A stretch of 6,205 nt of DNA from CAYMRB01 sp964392615 (GCA_964392615.1 CAYMRB010000529.1:1-6205), one strand, 5' to 3'; shown: positions 1-6,108, numbered from the stretch's first letter. Notes: generated from the sequence alone by a model not told the origin. Translations and numbers: made by a program.

Positions 1-1539
1 ACCGATGTCGATGCGGAAGAACTCCGTCGGTTCCTTCGCGAGCTCGTCGAAGCGCTTCCGCAGCTTCTCGTTCGCCGCGAGCACGCGAATCCGGCGGTGA
101 TCCGGCAACGTGACGAGGTCGATGACCGGCGGTGCATCGTGTCGAGAGTAGGTGTGAATCGCGTACTTCGCATCCGGCGAGATGTCGTACGAGTGGATCC
201 CCGGAGCGTCGTCCGGCGTGACGCGCTCGAGCTCGCTGCCGTCGAGTCGACAGCGGTACAGGTACTTCTGCGTCGGGTTGTCGGGGGACGCGATGAACCA
301 GAGGTAGCCGTACTCCGGCCCCTTCACCTGCTCGGCGCGCAGAAGCTTGATCACGTCGAAGTCGCCGGGCGTCGCGCAACGCGCCTTGCCGTCGACGCGC
401 GACACGACCCACACGTGGCGCCAGCCGTCGCGCTCGCTGATCCACGTGAAGTGCTTGCGGCCGACGAGCCACTCGAGCTCATCGACCGCCCGGAGCCACG
501 CGTCGTCCCGATCCGTGAAGACGTTGCGAATGCCCTCGTGAGATTCCTTGATCAGCACACGGTTCGTGTTCTGGAGCCGGTTGAGCTGCTGGATGATGAT
601 CGCGTCGTCAACGACCCAGTCCATGCGAGCGATGTAGTGGTTGCGCGGGTCGCCCGGCACGTCGAGCCATTTCGTCTCTCCGCCACCCACGCCCACGACC
701 CCGACGCGACACGCCGAGTTCATCTCGCCGACCTTCGGGTAGCGGATGTTCATGACCGTCGGATAGAGCGCGTCGATGTTGTTGACGAGCGGCACTTGGC
801 GCACGCCCTCGGAGTCGATCTGCCAGTACGCGATCGCGCTGCCGTCGGGACGCCAGCGGAACCCATCGCGCAGGCCGAGCTCCTCCTCGTACACCCAGTC
901 GAACGTGCCGTTGATGACCGTGTCCGAACCGGACCCCGTCACGTTTGTTATCTCGCCGGTGCGCAGATCCTCTACCCAGATGGCGTTCGCCCGCACATAG
1001 GCAGCGTGACGCCCGGTCGGCGAGAGCTTCGCGAACATCAGCGTCGACGACGCGGCATCGCCGCCGAGCTTGCGCAGCTCACGACTGGAGCGATCGAGCA
1101 CCCAGTAGTCGCCGCGCGTATTGCGCCGCCACACGCGCTTCGAGTTCGTGTAGACGAGGAGCAGCGAACGATCCTCCGAGAACCGATAGTCCTCGATGGC
1201 GAGCGCCCGCGTGTCGCCCGGCGGCACCAAATGCACGGCGGGAACGAGGATCTTCTTCTCGCCCGTCCGCGCGTCGACACGCACGATGTCGCGACCGCCG
1301 GATGGTCCCGGCGCTGCCTCGAGGCGGGTGTACGACGCCCCGTCGCCCGGCCAGCCCGCGTCGACCCAACGCGCCGAGTAGCTCTCGCTCGCGAACTCGT
1401 TCGAGCCATAGATGCGCTCGAGCGTCAGAAGCGACGGATCGTCGGGCTCGTCCGCACTGGCGAGAGCGGGGACCGCCAGGATGGCCGCGAGGATTCCGTG
1501 GCGGAAGGAAAGCAGGAGTGCGCGTACGCTGGGCAGCAT
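1..1539 (-). CDS. Secreted dipeptidyl-peptidase-IV-like S9B serine protease, N-terminal propeller part (3' end cut by window edge)
   Basis: The frame is open from ATG at 1539 to the window edge (513 codons, no stop), so the C-terminus is missing. Residues 1-29 form a signal peptide (basic start, hydrophobic ILAAILAVPALASA, likely cleavage before DEPDD). The rest matches the eight-bladed propeller of DPP IV-type S9 peptidases. Its hallmark is DWVYEEELGL at 214-223, whose glutamates in this family hold the free N-terminus of the substrate. Other family motifs are YPTVMNIRYPKVGEMN (259-274), ETKWLDVPGDPRNHYIARMDW (288-308, last letters shared with the next blade), FTWISERDGWRHVW (364-377) and NPTQKYLYRCRLDGS (421-435). 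The catalytic Ser/Asp/His hydrolase domain would follow beyond position 1. The expected role is release of N-terminal dipeptides from peptides outside the cytoplasm. An in-frame ATG at 1584 would add 15 polar residues; 1539 is preferred because it places the signal peptide near the start, though only a weak GGAC precedes it. It is probably transcribed separately from the operon upstream. Confidence 0.93.
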   Translation of the reverse strand, partial: MLPSVRALLLSFRHGILAAILAVPALASADEPDDPSLLTLERIYGSNEFASESYSARWVDAGWPGDGASYTRLEAAPGPSGGRDIVRVDARTGEKKILVPAVHLVPPGDTRALAIEDYRFSEDRSLLLVYTNSKRVWRRNTRGDYWVLDRSSRELRKLGGDAASSTLMFAKLSPTGRHAAYVRANAIWVEDLRTGEITNVTGSGSDTVINGTFDWVYEEELGLRDGFRWRPDGSAIAYWQIDSEGVRQVPLVNNIDALYPTVMNIRYPKVGEMNSACRVGVVGVGGGETKWLDVPGDPRNHYIARMDWVVDDAIIIQQLNRLQNTNRVLIKESHEGIRNVFTDRDDAWLRAVDELEWLVGRKHFTWISERDGWRHVWVVSRVDGKARCATPGDFDVIKLLRAEQVKGPEYGYLWFIASPDNPTQKYLYRCRLDGSELERVTPDDAPGIHSYDISPDAKYAIHTYSRHDAPPVIDLVTLPDHRRIRVLAANEKLRKRFDELAKEPTEFFRIDIG

Positions 1540-1674
1540 GAGAATCGTCCGTTCAGACCGTGAGTGTGTGGATACTCGGCCCATGAGACCACGATTCGCG
1601 CGGCCCCCCAAGGCGTTGTCACGGACAGCGCAGAGCGCGCGACCCTTACGTCATCCTTGCGATCGCGTCGCACC

Positions 1675-1698
1675 GCACGTCCGTGCGATAGGTTATCG
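1675..1698. promoter_or_regulatory. Two adjacent short dyads upstream of the peptidase gene (possible operator)
   Basis: GCACG-TC-CGTGC (1675-1686) is followed directly, sharing one base, by CGATA-GGT-TATCG (1686-1698). Each has perfect 5-bp arms. They lie about 140-165 bp upstream of the preferred peptidase start and just past the putative operon-end hairpin. They could be a regulator-binding site or part of a compound terminator. Short dyads also arise by chance in GC-rich DNA, so the call is weak. Confidence 0.25.
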
Positions 1699-1699
1699 A

Positions 1700-1732
1700 C
1701 AGGATGGGCGCCGGGGATTGGGGCCCGTCCTG
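1700..1732 (-). terminator. Hairpin after the VIT gene, candidate operon terminator
   Basis: CAGGATGGGC (1700-1709) pairs with GCCCGTCCTG (1723-1732) over 10 positions around a 13-base loop. In the minus-strand transcript one pair is a C-A mismatch; in a plus-strand transcript it would be a G-U wobble. The hairpin begins 35 bp after the VIT stop codon, a suitable place to end the operon. There is no T-run after it, so it is not a classic intrinsic terminator. Confidence 0.4.
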
Positions 1733-1766
1733 CGATCAGTCGACGCGAGACCGAAAGGGCTACGTG

Positions 1767-3323
1767 TCAGCGGCGATCGACCGGTGCCGTCGCGTCGACC
1801 GCGATGAACGACGTGTGCCGCGACGCGACGCCGTGCTCGAGCGCGAACCGCACGATCTCGCCGCGCTCGATCGACGCCGATGCGGCGAGCACCGCGACTC
1901 GACGCGTCGCCCACAGGCCGCGCAGAAGCGGCCGGCGACGCGGTCCGACGGTCCGATTCTTCATCGCGACGACCGGCACGTCGAACGCCACGCGCTCCGT
2001 GCCGATGCGCCCCGTGACGCGCAGCTTCTCCGGCACGGGGCCGTCAAAGCGCTCGAGCCACGTCGCCGGTTGGCCGCAAACGATCGCGGCGCGACGTGCG
2101 CCGAGCGCATCGTCGAACGCGATTCCGGGCGCGTCGATCCGTACGTCGGTCATCATCGGCTGCAGCACCTCTTCGGTGGGCTTCTGCGGCTCGGGCGGCA
2201 CGACGATGAGATCGAGCCAACCACCGCCCGCCGGCGCTGCGGTCTCGACGCGAGCCGTGCTTCGCAGCGGCGTCCCCGGCCGATAGCGCAGCACGAAGTC
2301 GCGATTGGCAATCGTGCTCTCGGTCGCGAGCGACACGGTCGCCGTCGAGGCGCCGGTTCGATCGACCCGAATGTCGTGACTCGGCGACGCGACATCCCCG
2401 AGCGGCGCGAACGCGTCGATCTCGATCGACAGCCGCACATCCTGTCCGCTCCTCGTCAGAGTGCTCTTCACGGCGCCGGATCCAGCCGGCGGATTCGCGA
2501 GAGCGTCGACGGTGAGCGGCAGCACGAATCGCCACGCGTCACTCGCCCAGTCGAGCACGTCGGCGTAGTGAAGCTCGACGTCGATGCGCTTGTGCGGCTC
2601 GATGTTCGCGATGCGCTGCGTGAACGCGCCGAGTCGATCCAGCGCGATCAGCGAGGCGCGATATCCCCGCGCCCGCGCGGCGTCCCAGATCGATCGCGCC
2701 ACCGTGCGCTCCCGCAAGACGGCGCGGATGCGCCGCGAACCGATGCGGAGGACGAAACCATCGAGCGACGCGTCGCGCGGCAGAGGAAACGCGTAGATCG
2801 CGTCGATGGGCTCGTCGAACGGGTTTCGGAAGTGCTGCTCGACGAACACGTCGGCGATACGGCCCGCGATTCGAGCGCGCACCTCGGTCGACTCGAGCGA
2901 AAACGGCGTCGTGCCCCGCGCCTCGACGGCGAGAAGCGCGCCGCTGACAGGTGATCTGGCGAGCGACCGGTCGACCGACTTCGACGATGCGTCGCTCTCT
3001 ATGACCCACAGCTCGTCGGCTGGACCGCTGGGCTCCCACGCCGGTGTCGCGAGACCTTCGAGCGCCTCTTCAGCGCCGATTCTCCGGCCGCCCGCCGCCA
3101 CGCGCTTGCTCGGCGACGCCGCATCGTCCGACGCACGACGACGCGCGCGATCGTCGGTCGTCGGCGCAGCGGGCTCCGCGGTCGCGTCGTGTCCCGCAGC
3201 GAGGCCTGGAGTGGCCCCTTCGTCGGCGTCGCGTTGGTGATCGTGCGCCACGCAGCCGGCGAGCACGGAGGCTAGCGCGAATGACGTGACGATCCCTATC
3301 GTCCAGTTCCAGGCGCGGCTCAT
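1767..3323 (-). CDS. VIT-domain lipoprotein lacking the von Willebrand A domain
   Basis: The product is 518 residues. The N-terminus has a hydrophobic stretch ending in lipobox LAGC (Cys24), so it is probably a lipoprotein. A charged, Ala-rich linker (about 26-100) follows. A VIT domain covers about 130-262, with family hallmarks in order: VEQHFRNPFDEPIDAIYAFPLP (161-182, shown in part), IGSRRIRAVLRERTVAR (194-210) and FTQRIANIEPHKRIDVELHY (234-253). The post-VIT strand region SPSHDI (313-318) and RDFVLRYRPG (341-350) is also recognisable. In most bacterial VIT proteins a vWA domain starts just after the PPE seen here at 376-378. Here only about a dozen residues intervene before the usual C-terminal segment (about 390-510), which carries LRVTGRIG, LLRGLWATRRVAVL and SRHTSFIAVD. 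No MIDAS motif DxSxS was found. ATG overlaps the previous stop (ATGA, 4 bp), with a strong ribosome site. VIT domains are thought to mediate protein contacts; the function here is unknown. Confidence 0.92.
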   Translation of the reverse strand: MSRAWNWTIGIVTSFALASVLAGCVAHDHQRDADEGATPGLAAGHDATAEPAAPTTDDRARRRASDDAASPSKRVAAGGRRIGAEEALEGLATPAWEPSGPADELWVIESDASSKSVDRSLARSPVSGALLAVEARGTTPFSLESTEVRARIAGRIADVFVEQHFRNPFDEPIDAIYAFPLPRDASLDGFVLRIGSRRIRAVLRERTVARSIWDAARARGYRASLIALDRLGAFTQRIANIEPHKRIDVELHYADVLDWASDAWRFVLPLTVDALANPPAGSGAVKSTLTRSGQDVRLSIEIDAFAPLGDVASPSHDIRVDRTGASTATVSLATESTIANRDFVLRYRPGTPLRSTARVETAAPAGGGWLDLIVVPPEPQKPTEEVLQPMMTDVRIDAPGIAFDDALGARRAAIVCGQPATWLERFDGPVPEKLRVTGRIGTERVAFDVPVVAMKNRTVGPRRRPLLRGLWATRRVAVLAASASIERGEIVRFALEHGVASRHTSFIAVDATAPVDRR

Positions 3324-3337
3324 CGGCGCTCCTCCTC
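3320..3337 (-). promoter_or_regulatory. Strong ribosome site and ATGA stop/start overlap coupling the cohesin-like and VIT genes
   Basis: On the minus strand GAGGAGGAG (3337-3329) precedes ATG at 3323-3321 by five bases, with the GGAGG core seven bases away. The same bases encode the glutamate-rich end of the upstream protein. The upstream TGA (3322-3320) shares bases with the ATG. This fixes the VIT start and implies translational coupling. Confidence 0.85.
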
Positions 3338-3946
3338 TACTGCCTCGACGCGCGATGGAGCCGTGGACGCGATTGCATCGATCGATTCACCGTCGGCATT
3401 TGCAGCCGCGAGCACACGTACGTTGAACCGAGGCTCACCCGATCCCTTGACGAGAAGGTGGACCCGCGACAACCGCGTCAAGCCGCTCGGCAGATCCTCC
3501 CCGGTGTCGAACGCGGCGACGACCACGCGGCCCTCGTGCGCGAACGATCGCAGCCCGGGCACCGCATCGCCGACGACCCTCTCGTCGAAGAATGGCGCGT
3601 CGCGAAACGCCGAGTGCTCGCCGCCTTCGATGCCGACGATTTCCGCTCTCGTCTCGTCGTCGGTGTCGATGCGCAGCTCGAACTGCCAGGCCGCGAGCCG
3701 CGCGCGACCGACGTCGAATCGCACGTCGATCGCCGCGAACCGCATCGCGTCGCCGACGGACTCCGCCGCGACGACGGCGGTGTCCTCCGCGTCAGTCGGC
3801 ACGGCCGATCCGGACGACTCGGGCGCCCTCGCCGCACACGACCCCCCCGCGACGCCGAACAGCGCCACGACGACGGCCGATGCAGCGCCGCCGATGAAGC
3901 GGCGGGCGACCGGCGGGATCGCTGTTGTGGCCAGGATGCGCGTCAT
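3320..3946 (-). CDS. Exported protein with a cohesin-like domain
   Basis: The product is 208 residues from ATG at 3946. Residues 16-40 form an export signal (RR at 15-16, then GGAASAVVVALFGVAGG). GGSC at 34-37 resembles a lipobox but has Gly at the -3 position, so lipid attachment is doubtful. After an acidic linker, about 68-192 looks like the cohesin beta-sandwich: ARLAAWQFELRID (82-94), EIVGIEGGEHSAF (102-114), APFFDERV (117-124), GRVVVAAFDTGEDLPSGLTRLSRV (139-162, shown in part) and a closing strand with ANADGESIDAIAS (182-194). This follows cohesin order: a strand with Q/F/L, a bend around G/E, a conserved Y/F-D, then a strand with G before the last strands. Cohesins bind dockerins, and the preceding gene encodes one. 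The frame extends to an ATG at 4045, but that adds Ser/Thr-rich sequence antisense-like to nothing and overlapping the neighbour; the 3946 start, 1 bp after the neighbour's stop, places the signal at the N-terminus. The cohesin call is by eye and moderately sure. Confidence 0.85.
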   Translation of the reverse strand: MTRILATTAIPPVARRFIGGAASAVVVALFGVAGGSCAARAPESSGSAVPTDAEDTAVVAAESVGDAMRFAAIDVRFDVGRARLAAWQFELRIDTDDETRAEIVGIEGGEHSAFRDAPFFDERVVGDAVPGLRSFAHEGRVVVAAFDTGEDLPSGLTRLSRVHLLVKGSGEPRFNVRVLAAANADGESIDAIASTAPSRVEAVEEERR

Positions 3947-3947
3947 G

Positions 3948-4490
3948 CTAGGACGGGTCCCTCGGGTATCGATCGAGGTTGACGCAGAGTCGGCCGATGA
4001 GCTCGACGTCGCGATCATCGATGAAGTGATCGCCGTCGAGGTCATGGTCCCGACGCACCTCGCCCGCCTTGATGCGCCGCGCGAGCTCGAACGCGTCGCG
4101 AATGTCGACCGTGCCGTCGCGGTTGATGTCCTGCGGCTCGATCGATGGCGTGAACACGACCCAGACGCCCAGCGTGATCACCAGCACCGCGGCAGCCTGC
4201 ATCAGCCAGCGGCGCCACGGCGGCCCCGCGCGCAGCGAGAGAGCTCGCGCGTCACCCGGCGAGGCCGGCCCCGCGCCCGCTGCGGCTTTCAGATGCCGAC
4301 GCGCGGCCAGGCGCACGACGGCGTCGATCTCGGCGGGAACTCCAGCGTCTTCCCCGCCTCCATCGAGCGCGCGCAAGTCGGCGACGAGCGCTGCGGGCAG
4401 CTCGAAGCTCGCGGCGTCCGGAGCAGCCGGCGAACCGTCTGGCCCGTCGTCCTCGGGGCGCTGTTCGTCGTCGGGGTGTGGCTCGGTCAT
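3948..4490 (-). CDS. Single-pass membrane protein with C-terminal type I dockerin, in the anti-sigma position
   Basis: The product is 180 residues. Residues 1-92 are probably cytoplasmic: an acidic Pro-rich start, a helical stretch ELPAALVADLRALDG (30-44), then PAEIDAVVRLAARRHLKAA (52-70). One membrane helix follows (about 95-113, preceded by WRRW, giving an N-inside topology). Outside is a dockerin with two calcium loops: D121-N123-D125-G-T127-D129-D132, followed by the helix AFELARRIKAG, and D150-D152-D154-F156-D158-D161, followed by the helix VELIGRLC. In the second loop His155 replaces the usual Gly. Type I dockerins bind cohesins through these helices. The gene lies 76 bp after the sigma gene and 1 bp before the cohesin-like gene. 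Its position suggests a regulator of the sigma factor, but the zinc-finger anti-sigma motif HxxxCxxC is absent. Start at 4490 is supported by AGAGGA six bases upstream (4502-4497). Confidence 0.93.
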   Translation of the reverse strand: MTEPHPDDEQRPEDDGPDGSPAAPDAASFELPAALVADLRALDGGGEDAGVPAEIDAVVRLAARRHLKAAAGAGPASPGDARALSLRAGPPWRRWLMQAAAVLVITLGVWVVFTPSIEPQDINRDGTVDIRDAFELARRIKAGEVRRDHDLDGDHFIDDRDVELIGRLCVNLDRYPRDPS

Positions 4491-4545
4491 CGATCGTCCT
4501 CTATCGGTAGAGCGCGCGGGACGGCGGCCGGGTTCAGTCGCTCAA

Positions 4546-4566
4546 CAGTCCGTCGAAAAATGGGCT
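4546..4566 (+). repeat. Left copy of a 21-bp direct repeat flanking the sigma gene
   Basis: This copy begins CAGTCCGT and ends GGGCT, matching the copy at 5181-5201 at 17 of 21 positions in the same orientation. It abuts the sigma stop codon (4569-4567) and lies 56 bp upstream of the dockerin gene's ATG. AGTCCG and TGGGCT can pair with G-U wobbles on the plus strand, with eight bases between them. Confidence 0.7.
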
Positions 4567-5151
4567 TCAAGCATCGAAGTAGTGTCGCGTTCTCGCATCG
4601 TCGCGCAGCGTCTTCAAAGCGTTGTGCAGTCGAGACTTGACTGTGCCGATCGGGATCGACAGGGCCGCCGCGATCTCCTCGAGACTGTGATCGTCGACGA
4701 ATCGCAGCAGGACGACCTCGCGGTGGCCGGCTGACAGCGTCGACAGGACCGCGGCGAGCTCGACCCGCGCCGCGTCCTCCGGGCGGTGCTCGCGATCCGG
4801 CGCCTGCAGGAGAACCTCGTCGCCGCACAGCGCCGGTCGCTTCTTCCGCCCCATGCCGATCGACAGGTTCCTGACGACCGGGTAGAGAAACGTCGTCATG
4901 CGGGCACTGAGCTCGAACCCGGGAAACTTCCGCAACACGTAGTGGAACGTGTCCTGCAACACATCGAGTGCGTCGTCGCGGTTGCCGGTGAAGCGCACGG
5001 CCAGGCGGACGACCCAATCGCGGTAGCGTTCCCAGAGGAGGTCGAACGCATCGGCGTCGCCCGCGTTGATGCGACGAACGATCTCCTCGTCGGTGATCTC
5101 CTCAGCGGCGGTGTTCTTCGCCACGCCCTGGCATCCCTCGTCCGACGGCAC
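4567..5151 (-). CDS. RNA polymerase ECF-type sigma-70 factor
   Basis: The product is up to 194 residues, the usual size for an ECF sigma factor with only regions 2 and 4. Region 2 spans about 20-105: ITDEEIVRRINAGDADAFDLL (19-39, partly linker), then DDALDVLQDTFHYVLRK (59-75), which binds core polymerase, then MTTFLYPVVRNLSI (85-98) near the -10 contact. Region 4 spans about 131-184: LSTLSAGHREVVLLRFVDD (136-154), LEEIAAALSIPIGTVKSRLH (157-176), a helix-turn-helix for the -35 element. It would direct polymerase to a small regulon, probably including its own operon. The longest frame uses GTG at 5151 without a good ribosome site. A second GTG at 5124 (residue 10) has GAGGGA nine bases upstream and gives 185 residues, keeping both regions; it may be the true start. 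It is followed after 76 bp by the dockerin membrane gene. Confidence 0.94.
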   Translation of the reverse strand: MPSDEGCQGVAKNTAAEEITDEEIVRRINAGDADAFDLLWERYRDWVVRLAVRFTGNRDDALDVLQDTFHYVLRKFPGFELSARMTTFLYPVVRNLSIGMGRKKRPALCGDEVLLQAPDREHRPEDAARVELAAVLSTLSAGHREVVLLRFVDDHSLEEIAAALSIPIGTVKSRLHNALKTLRDDARTRHYFDA

Positions 5152-5172
5152 GGCTTACGAGCTCGGCAACAT

Positions 5173-5184
5173 ACTGCTAGCAGT
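5173..5184. promoter_or_regulatory. 12-bp perfect palindrome upstream of the sigma gene
   Basis: ACTGCTAGCAGT reads the same on both strands and lies 22-33 bp upstream of the GTG at 5151, overlapping the first four bases of the right repeat copy. Its place suits an operator or promoter element of the sigma operon. The left repeat copy does not carry the palindrome. Confidence 0.3.
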
Positions 5185-5201
5185 CCGTTGATAAGCGGGC
5201 T
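5181..5201 (+). repeat. Right copy of a 21-bp direct repeat flanking the sigma gene
   Basis: This copy begins CAGTCCGT and ends GGGCT, and differs from the copy at 4546-4566 at four inner positions. AGTCCG pairs with CGGGCT (one G-U) around eight bases. It lies 30 bp upstream of the sigma GTG start, so in the direction of transcription both copies precede a gene of the operon. Confidence 0.7.
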
Positions 5202-5385
5202 GCAGCGCCGAGGCCGTCGTCCAACGACGATGGATGGACACGAGGCTCGCCGGAGATGCATGCGAGGGTACTACGGCTCGGTGAGGAGGAAAAGGGCCGA
5301 CTCCCCCCGATCGCTTGCCGTATCGACACTGCGCGTCGATGATCGTGTCTCGATCGATCGACCCGAATCCAGCGCAGCCGCAGCC

Positions 5386-6060
5386 ATGCACATCCCCCGC
5401 TTGCCCCACTCCTGGTCCGTCTCGCCCCGCCAAGCCGTGGCGATTCAACGTCGGCTCGCGACGCGCGTGCGCACGGAAGGCGACGGCCAGACGCTGCGGC
5501 TCGTCGCTGGTGTCGACGCCGCCTTCTCCCGCGACGGCACGCGAGTGATCGCCGGTGTCATCGTGTGGGACATCGAGACGAACGAGGTCGTCGAGGAACG
5601 AATCGCTACGCGTGCGCTCCGCCTCCCGTACATTCCCGGCCTGCTGTCGTTTCGCGAGATGCCGGCGATCCTCGCCGCCGTGCGCAAGCTTCGCACGACG
5701 CCCGACGTATTCGTGTGCGACGGCCAGGGCCTCGCTCACCCGCGGCGCTTCGGCGTCGCTTGTCACCTCGGCGTCGTACTCGACCTGCCGGCCGTCGGCT
5801 GCGCGAAGAGCCGCCTGATCGGAGAACACCGCGATCCCGGCCAACGCCGCGGCTCATGCGCCTCCCTCGTCGATCGCGGCGAACGCGTCGGCACCGTCCT
5901 CCGCACGCGCGACGGCGTGCGCCCGGTCTTTGTGAGCGTCGGCCATCGCATCGGACTGCCCGCGGCGGAGCGTCTCATCCTCGACACCGGCGCCGGGTAT
6001 CGCCTGCCGGAGCCGACGCGACGCGCCGACCAGCTCGTCGGCGCGTCGCGAGAGCGGTGA
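5386..6060 (+). CDS. nfi: Endonuclease V (deoxyinosine 3' endonuclease)
   Basis: The product is 224 residues, close to the length of E. coli Nfi. Endonuclease V cuts DNA at the second phosphodiester 3' of deoxyinosine and related deaminated bases, starting repair of adenine deamination. The family's residues are all visible: Asp44 in AGVDAAF, Tyr82 in LPYIPGLLSFRE, Glu91 at the end of that motif, Asp112 and His118 in CDGQGLAHPRRFG, Lys141 in VGCAKSRLIGEH, and the C-terminal GHRIGL (186-191) and GYRLPEPTRRAD (204-215). Asp44, Glu91 and Asp112 are the metal ligands in the family. A Gln stands where E. coli has His in DGHG, a common variant. The start at 5386 matches the family N-terminus but has no clear ribosome site. 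The frame continues upstream; ATG at 5260 would add 42 residues with no family match. The gene is divergent from the sigma operon and shows no functional tie to it. Confidence 0.95.
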   Translation: MHIPRLPHSWSVSPRQAVAIQRRLATRVRTEGDGQTLRLVAGVDAAFSRDGTRVIAGVIVWDIETNEVVEERIATRALRLPYIPGLLSFREMPAILAAVRKLRTTPDVFVCDGQGLAHPRRFGVACHLGVVLDLPAVGCAKSRLIGEHRDPGQRRGSCASLVDRGERVGTVLRTRDGVRPVFVSVGHRIGLPAAERLILDTGAGYRLPEPTRRADQLVGASRER

Positions 6061-6093
6061 GGCGAGCCTGCCGTAGTCACGTCAAGGCTCGCC
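6061..6093. terminator. Inverted repeat between convergent genes, likely bidirectional terminator
   Basis: GGCGAGCCT (6061-6069) is a perfect 9-bp inverted repeat of AGGCTCGCC (6085-6093), with a 15-base loop. It starts at the base after the endonuclease V stop codon and ends 15 bp before the stop of the gene entering from the right. A T-run is lacking on both sides, so termination efficiency is uncertain, but the placement between convergent genes is typical. Confidence 0.65.
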
Positions 6094-6108
6094 CCACCGC
6101 TGCCGACA

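Larger units (their letters stand above)
1540..1766. other. Intergenic region between the VIT lipoprotein gene and the S9B peptidase gene
   Basis: This 227-bp gap separates two genes on the same strand. It contains a 10-bp-stem hairpin near the VIT stop codon and two small adjacent dyads. The peptidase promoter should lie between the hairpin and 1584, but no convincing -35/-10 pair was recognised. No open frame here has a plausible protein. Confidence 0.6.
5152..5385. other. Divergent intergenic region between sigma factor and endonuclease V genes
   Basis: This 234-bp stretch should hold the promoters of both the sigma operon (leftward) and endonuclease V (rightward). It contains the right copy of the 21-bp repeat, a 12-bp perfect palindrome ACTGCTAGCAGT (5173-5184) overlapping that copy, a 12-bp palindrome TCGATCGATCGA (5350-5361), and a purine-rich GAGGAGG tract (5283-5289) with no start codon at ribosome-site distance. 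No convincing -35/-10 pair was identified. Confidence 0.6.

Noticed and set aside
97..1563. 488-codon plus-strand open frame opposite the S9B peptidase
   Set aside because: Its translation is Arg/Val/Asp-rich with no recognisable motif, while the minus strand gives clear DPP IV motifs. It is a shadow frame caused by GC-biased third positions.
1704..2954. 416-codon plus-strand open frame opposite the VIT gene
   Set aside because: Arg-rich low-quality protein without motifs; the minus strand encodes a clear VIT domain.
3947..4045. Upstream ATG at 4045 for the cohesin-like gene
   Set aside because: It would add 33 Ser/Thr-rich residues inside the dockerin coding region and bury the export signal; the 3946 start fits better.
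3363..4640. 425-codon plus-strand open frame opposite the cohesin-like and dockerin genes
   Set aside because: It spans two real genes and an intergenic gap antisense, with no domain signals.
5188..5216. TTGATA as a -35 box for endonuclease V
   Set aside because: No -10-like hexamer stands about 17 bases downstream; the match is probably due to the repeat sequence.
5350..5361. TCGATCGATCGA palindrome as an operator
   Set aside because: CGATCG and TCGA runs recur across the whole window, inside genes too, so this is likely compositional.
5260..5385. 42-residue N-terminal extension of endonuclease V from ATG at 5260
   Set aside because: The added residues do not resemble the family, whose usual length is met from 5386, although a GGAG precedes 5260.
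5155..5844. 229-codon minus-strand open frame opposite endonuclease V
   Set aside because: Antisense to an intact enzyme with all catalytic residues; no motif in its own translation.
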